Shown here one piece after another: positions 7,388 to 10,156 of a stretch of 10,156 nucleotides of DNA. The notes beneath the pieces are model-generated. The model did no database searches. It saw nothing but the letters and a program-made list of their open reading frames with translations, and was not told where the DNA came from. The DNA is from Gammaproteobacteria bacterium (GTDB taxonomy: Bacteria; Bacillota_I; Bacilli_A; Izemoplasmatales; UBA1188). The stretch lies in assembly GCA_024691665.1 (NCBI GenBank), contig JAILNJ010000038.1, forward strand, positions 1 to 10,156. Direction: 5' to 3'. Numbering within the stretch: the stretch's first letter is position 1; every line of letters begins with the position of its first letter. A program made the translations under genes and the position numbers.

Positions 7388-8221
7388 ATGGAATTTATTA
7401 CTCTTTACAACGGAGTTAAAATGCCTATCCTTGGTTTTGGAACATACAAAGCTAAAGGAGATGATTGCGCTAACGCAGTTAAATGGGCACTTGAAGCAGG
7501 TTATCGTATGATTGATACAGCTGAAATGTATCAAAACGAAAAAGAAGTAGCAAAGGGAATTAAAGCCGCTGGAGTTAAAAGAGAAGATCTCTTTATCGTA
7601 ACTAAAGTAAGCTTTAAGTCTTATGAAAATGCAAGAGAAGCAGTTATGAATTCGCTCAAGAATCTTGAAACTGATTATCTTGATTTAGTACTATTACATT
7701 GGCCAATCGCTAACTATTATAAAGCTTGGAGAGAACTTGAAAAGCTTTATAAAGAAGGAGTAATAAGAGCTATTGGTGTATCTAACTTTGACCCAGATAG
7801 ACTTATTGATGTATTATCATTCAATGAAATCAAGCCAATGATTAACCAAATTGAAACTCATCTTTATTGTCAAAGAAAAGTTGACCATGAATATGAGGAT
7901 AAATATGGTGTAGCTCATATGGGCTATAGTCCAATTGGACAAGGTAAAGTTAATCAAATATTTGATGAACCACTAGTTGTTGAACTCGCTAAAAAATATA
8001 ACAAAACAGTTCAACAAATCTTAATCAGATTCTCTATTGATTTAGGCGTAGTAACTATTCCAAAATCAGTTCATAAAGATAGAATTGAAGCTAACTTTAA
8101 TGTACTAGATTTTAAACTTACAAAAGAAGAAATGGAGAAACTATCTCTACTCGATAAGGCTTATCCAAACACTGGTAGAGCCGAAGATCCAAAGAGAATT
8201 GAATACTCTTTAACTTGGTAA
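7388..8221 (+). CDS. Aldo/keto reductase, 2,5-diketo-D-gluconate reductase-like
   Basis: This 277-residue NAD(P)H-dependent oxidoreductase has a TIM-barrel fold and reduces aldehydes or ketones; its substrate cannot be read from sequence. The N-terminus (NGVKMPILGFGTYKA) and the catalytic tetrad D43, Y48, K73 and H104 (in DTAEMYQNE, VTKVSF and LLHWP) are intact. Also present are GVIRAIGVSNF (124-134), the NQIETH strand (153-158), YSPIGQG (180-186) and the cofactor loop IPKSVHKDRIEAN (224-236), where K226, S227 and R232 are the positions that usually favour NADPH. Length is normal for the class (about 270-285). A strong SD AGGAGG (7377-7382) lies 5 nt before the ATG, 12 nt after leuS. It is the last gene of the operon, directly followed by a strong terminator. 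Its role next to leuS is not obvious; aldehyde detoxification is a guess. Confidence 0.93.
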   Translation: MEFITLYNGVKMPILGFGTYKAKGDDCANAVKWALEAGYRMIDTAEMYQNEKEVAKGIKAAGVKREDLFIVTKVSFKSYENAREAVMNSLKNLETDYLDLVLLHWPIANYYKAWRELEKLYKEGVIRAIGVSNFDPDRLIDVLSFNEIKPMINQIETHLYCQRKVDHEYEDKYGVAHMGYSPIGQGKVNQIFDEPLVVELAKKYNKTVQQILIRFSIDLGVVTIPKSVHKDRIEANFNVLDFKLTKEEMEKLSLLDKAYPNTGRAEDPKRIEYSLTW

Positions 8222-8223
8222 AA

Positions 8224-8260
8224 AAAAGAATCCTAGATGAAATATTTCTAGGATTTTTTT
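8224..8260 (+). terminator. Rho-independent terminator ending the mrp-AKR operon, probably bidirectional
   Basis: Immediately after the AKR stop, a 9-bp perfect stem AATCCTAGA (8229-8237) / TCTAGGATT (8247-8255) is extended by an A-run pairing with a T-run (TTTTTTT at 8254-8260). This is a textbook terminator for the plus strand. The A-run on the left (8221-8227) gives a T-run on the minus strand, so it can also stop minus-strand transcription, such as from the possible small ORF at 8271-8327. Confidence 0.9.
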
Positions 8261-8270
8261 AATTTATGTT

Positions 8271-8327
8271 TTATTTAAGTTTATGTGAATATAATATGAG
8301 TATCAAGATAAAAGACTTGATTTTCAT
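8271..8327 (-). CDS. Possible 18-residue hydrophobic peptide (small toxin, leader peptide or chance ORF)
   Basis: On the minus strand an ATG at 8327 opens 18 codons (MKIKSFILILILYSHKLK) ending in TAA. A good SD, AAGGGAG (8335-8341), lies 7 nt upstream. The basic N-terminus, a seven-residue hydrophobic core and the basic C-terminus resemble tiny membrane peptides, including some type I toxins, although 18 residues is short for known toxin families. A 13-bp hairpin lies just upstream of the SD, and a terminator with a minus-strand T-run lies just downstream. The possible promoter is weak: AAGACA, 18 nt, TATCAT on the minus strand around 8406-8435. In AT-rich DNA such an ORF can arise by chance, so the call is tentative. 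Confidence 0.25.
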   Translation of the reverse strand: MKIKSFILILILYSHKLK

Positions 8328-8341
8328 TATTGTTCTCCCTT

Positions 8342-8376
8342 AATAGAATGCACCCCTAAAAAGGTGCATTTCTATT
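8342..8376. promoter_or_regulatory. Strong intergenic hairpin
   Basis: AATGCACC (8347-8354) pairs perfectly with GGTGCATT (8363-8370) around an 8-nt loop. With one bulged base the stem extends by five more pairs (AATAG / CTATT) to 13 bp. On the plus strand it is followed by TTTG and then A-rich sequence, a poor terminator tail, and the operon already ends at 8260. On the minus strand the 3' arm runs straight into the AAGGGAG SD of the possible micro-ORF. It could be a secondary terminator, an RNA stability element or a translation control element. Confidence 0.6.
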
Positions 8377-8505
8377 TGAAAAAATTTATCCAGATTTAGC
8401 CATTTTCTATGATAATGATAAATAAGTAAAAATGTCTTTAAAATAATATGTATTTATAATTATTTTAATGATAACTTGGTGAAGTTGCTTTATTATGTAT
8501 CACAC

Positions 8506-8528
8506 TTTAACATTTTATATGTTAAAAT
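8506..8528 (+). promoter_or_regulatory. Extended -10 promoter overlapping an inverted repeat, upstream of the PgpA gene
   Basis: TGTTAAAAT at 8520-8528 is an extended -10 (TG-N-TAAAAT), and no clear -35 lies at 17 bp. An inverted repeat TTTAACAT (8506-8513) / ATGTTAAA (8519-8526) with a 5-base spacer covers the spacer and most of the -10, a position suited to an operator. The 13-mer ATATGTTAAAATA (8517-8529) is identical to that at the Mrp operon promoter. Repressor binding is inference. Confidence 0.55.
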
Positions 8529-8556
8529 AGTGTAGATACAAAAGGAGGTCTATTAA

Positions 8557-9093
8557 ATGACTATCGATAAAAGTAAAGTATTATTTTCAAGAGAAGAAAT
8601 GCTTGAATTAAACAAAGAAAGACTTGAATCAAGAGGTGTAACTATTGAAGATATTGCACGTATTGCTCAAGCACAACAATCTAAGTATACTAAAGGAATC
8701 ACATTCGATGTATGTCTTGAATCAACTGAAAAGATTCTATCATATCCAGATGCATTCCATATGGTACAACTTGGTATTGAAATTGATGAACTCGCAGAAA
8801 AAGGAATGCTCTCTGAACCTATTCAATCAATCCTTACAAACGACTTAGGTTTATTTGGTATTGATGAATTATTCGGACTTGAACTCGCTGGAAACTTTGG
8901 TATCATCGGTAAGACAAACTTTGGTGATCTAGATGTTAATAAGCCTGGTATTATTTCTAAGCTTAATGATGAAGGTAAAATCCCTGGACATTGTCATACA
9001 TTCCTTGATGATATCGTTGGCGCACTCGCTGCTTGTGCATCTACAAGAGTTGCTCAAATTTATAAATCTAGAGAAGTTAAAGAAGAGGAATAA
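8557..9093 (+). CDS. Phosphatidylglycerophosphatase A (PgpA) family protein, YutG-like
   Basis: This 178-residue protein matches the PgpA family in its Gram-positive YutG-like form. PgpA dephosphorylates phosphatidylglycerol phosphate to phosphatidylglycerol, but the activity of the YutG-like branch is assumed by homology. Supporting motifs are RGVTIEDIA (26-34), the acidic GLFGIDELFGLELA (98-111), GIIGKTNFGDLD (115-126) and the conserved HTFLDDIVGALAAC (147-160) with H147, D151 and D152. Unlike E. coli PgpA it has no clear transmembrane helices, so it is probably soluble or only peripherally bound. The start is fixed by the consensus SD AAAGGAGG (8541-8548), 8 nt before the ATG, just downstream of an extended -10 promoter. 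It is the first gene of a new unit, and a membrane-protein gene follows after 7 nt. C-terminal SREVKEEE is charged and probably disordered. Confidence 0.82.
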   Translation: MTIDKSKVLFSREEMLELNKERLESRGVTIEDIARIAQAQQSKYTKGITFDVCLESTEKILSYPDAFHMVQLGIEIDELAEKGMLSEPIQSILTNDLGLFGIDELFGLELAGNFGIIGKTNFGDLDVNKPGIISKLNDEGKIPGHCHTFLDDIVGALAACASTRVAQIYKSREVKEEE

Positions 9094-9100
9094 TTTTTAA

Positions 9101-10156
9101 ATGTCTGAAAAGAATCTTGATGAATTCTTTAGAGACAGTGAAACCACATTTAAAACAAGACAAGAAAAAAGGGTCCAAACCACAAAAGAGAAAACTACTA
9201 AGACAAGAGGTAAGATCTCCAAGTTTTTTGTGGATAGATTTAGTTTTGATGCGAATGTAGAACTTACTGACAAATGTAGCGTTCTCTATAGAAGAAATTA
9301 CGTAATCAAAAATATAATCTTTATCGTAAACTTAGTATTTACTCTTTTTTCTTTTATTGGACTTAAGGGTACAGGTAGTTCATCTAACCTAATTATCACA
9401 ATTGTATTCTGGCTTATGATGACTGGACTATCTACAACTATCTCAATTCTTCTTAAAAATAAAAAAGAAGATTACACAAGACAAAAGATAGTAATGTACT
9501 TCCAATCTTTATATGTGTTCTTCCTATCATGTCTCTTATACATCAAGATTTGGTTGTCTTTTTCTTTAAGACTTCCTCAAGGAGAAGAACTTCCAGCCGC
9601 AGAGTTTTCTATTACTCAAGCTGCCTACTTATTGATTTATTTCTCAATATTCGTAATGGCACTTTATCAAAACAAGAAACTCTTAGTTAGATTATTCCCT
9701 TGGAACTTTATCGTATTAACCATCATCCACATCACATTCCTTCACCCAGACTTATTCTCAAACGCTAACTCTTTTAAAGCATTTATCGAATATATGTTTG
9801 TGAATAAAAAAGAGATTGCGCTTGATGTACTTTTAAGAACATTAGTGTTATTCTTATTCTTTGCGGGAATTTATTCAAGCGTATCTATTGCTGAATATAT
9901 TTCTAAAGAAAGAAGAACTGAGTTCACTAAGAGAGTGGATGTTGAAGCTAACTTTGTGGATGTAGTTAAGAGTGTATTTGAAGCAGTTAAGGTTTATAAC
10001 TTAAATGCGAATGCACTTCAACAAACAATTCTAAGTCAAAAGATTTCAAATATTGCCGCTGTACTTTCTATTGCATCAGGCTTCAGCCAATCAACAATAG
10101 ATGAGATATATAATTTCTCAAAAGTACATGTAGATAATATGAAGAACTTGTCTTTA
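9101..10156 (+). CDS. Polytopic membrane protein with cytoplasmic C-terminal region, cut by right edge
   Basis: The frame opens at the ATG at 9101, 7 nt after the PgpA gene, and runs 352 codons to the edge with no stop. The preceding GAGGAA (9085-9090), inside the end of the upstream gene, is a possible SD. A charged cytoplasmic N-terminus (about 1-66, rich in Lys, Arg and Thr) is followed by six predicted transmembrane helices (about 68-88, 97-118, 132-153, 171-189, 200-214 and 241-263), then a charged linker (265-282) and a soluble helical region. I do not recognise a family with certainty. The layout of membrane sensor, linker and output domain suggests a signalling protein. The segment at about 313-345 (ISNIAAVLSIASGFSQSTID...VHVDN) faintly recalls the first helices of an HD/HD-GYP phosphohydrolase domain, but the metal-binding His-Asp pair is not clearly there. 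Its tight linkage to the PgpA gene implies co-transcription. Confidence 0.75.
   Translation, partial: MSEKNLDEFFRDSETTFKTRQEKRVQTTKEKTTKTRGKISKFFVDRFSFDANVELTDKCSVLYRRNYVIKNIIFIVNLVFTLFSFIGLKGTGSSSNLIITIVFWLMMTGLSTTISILLKNKKEDYTRQKIVMYFQSLYVFFLSCLLYIKIWLSFSLRLPQGEELPAAEFSITQAAYLLIYFSIFVMALYQNKKLLVRLFPWNFIVLTIIHITFLHPDLFSNANSFKAFIEYMFVNKKEIALDVLLRTLVLFLFFAGIYSSVSIAEYISKERRTEFTKRVDVEANFVDVVKSVFEAVKVYNLNANALQQTILSQKISNIAAVLSIASGFSQSTIDEIYNFSKVHVDNMKNLSL

Larger units (their letters stand above)
8261..8556. other. Intergenic region with two hairpins and a possible micro-ORF
   Basis: This 296-base AT-rich stretch between the operon terminator and the PgpA gene holds no long ORF on either strand. 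It contains a minus-strand 18-codon ORF with SD (8271-8327), a strong hairpin (8342-8376), and the PgpA promoter and SD at its right end. The middle (about 8380-8490) shows only weak AT-rich structure, including a 5-bp stem AACTT / AAGTT near 8473-8486. I see no tRNA or recognisable riboswitch core. Confidence 0.6.

Noticed and set aside
8302..8321. Small stem ATCAAG / CTTGAT with an 8-nt loop
   Set aside because: Six AT-rich pairs with no T-run; weak, and it falls inside the possible micro-ORF.
8266..8343. A 25-codon plus-strand ORF (MFYLSLCEYN...) after the operon terminator
   Set aside because: Its ATG follows the terminator T-run with no SD and no promoter in between. The opposite-strand 18-codon ORF has the better signals.
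8473..8486. AACTT-GGTG-AAGTT hairpin upstream of the PgpA promoter
   Set aside because: The stem is only five pairs, and no gene directly upstream needs a terminator.
8645..8848. A 67-codon plus-strand ORF inside the PgpA gene
   Set aside because: It overlaps the conserved PgpA frame, has no SD, and its composition is that of a frame shadow.
1381..9093. Absence of TGA stop codons, suggesting a recoded UGA as in Mollicutes
   Set aside because: Tryptophan is TGG throughout and no in-frame TGA occurs within conserved regions. With only seven complete genes, TAA/TAG-only stops are expected in an AT-rich genome.
1..10156. Mobile element, CRISPR array, defence island or tRNA genes
   Set aside because: No transposase or integrase motifs, no regularly spaced direct repeats, no tRNA-like folds with a conserved T-loop, and no composition break between genes were seen.

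Overview
The window comes from a low-GC, AT-rich bacterium that is probably a Firmicute of the Bacilli/Erysipelotrichia type. The evidence is AGA-dominated arginine codons, strong AGGAGG-type ribosome binding sites, a DUF1189 protein, an iron-sulfur L-serine dehydratase of the Gram-positive single-chain kind and a YutG-like PgpA. All complete genes stop with TAA or TAG, tryptophan is TGG throughout, and no in-frame TGA is read through, so the standard bacterial code fits. I see no tRNA, rRNA, CRISPR, transposase or integrase; this looks like core chromosome rather than a mobile region.

Layout. Positions 2-1306 (minus, cut by the left edge) encode a membrane-anchored ComEC-like metallo-beta-lactamase-fold protein with a small DUF2188-like N-terminal domain. 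Upstream of it, also on minus, is a LURP-one-related (LOR) protein at 1381-1881, with a terminator between the two. A 136-bp divergent promoter region (1882-2017) separates this pair from a tight plus-strand operon at 2018-8221: Mrp-type Fe-S carrier ATPase, L-serine dehydratase, DUF1189 membrane protein, leucyl-tRNA synthetase, and aldo/keto reductase. Gaps in the operon are 4, 3, -1 and 12 nt, and it ends at a clear terminator (8224-8260). Positions 8261-8556 are non-coding apart from a possible 18-residue minus-strand peptide with a good ribosome binding site and an upstream hairpin. A second plus-strand unit starts at 8557 with a PgpA-family phosphatase and continues 7 nt later into a six-helix membrane protein that runs off the right edge.

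How the genes relate. The clearest functional link is the Mrp carrier immediately ahead of a [4Fe-4S] serine dehydratase, with only 4 nt between them and no obvious ribosome binding site for the second gene. LeuRS is a housekeeping enzyme embedded in the same operon, with no T-box visible. The PgpA homologue and its membrane-protein partner may both act at the membrane.

The items most worth a second look are the altered cysteine pattern of Mrp, the putative minus-strand micro-transcript at 8224-8376, a 13-bp element shared by the two plus-strand promoters, the MBL protein architecture, and the unrecognised membrane protein at the right edge. None is by itself a clear new system.
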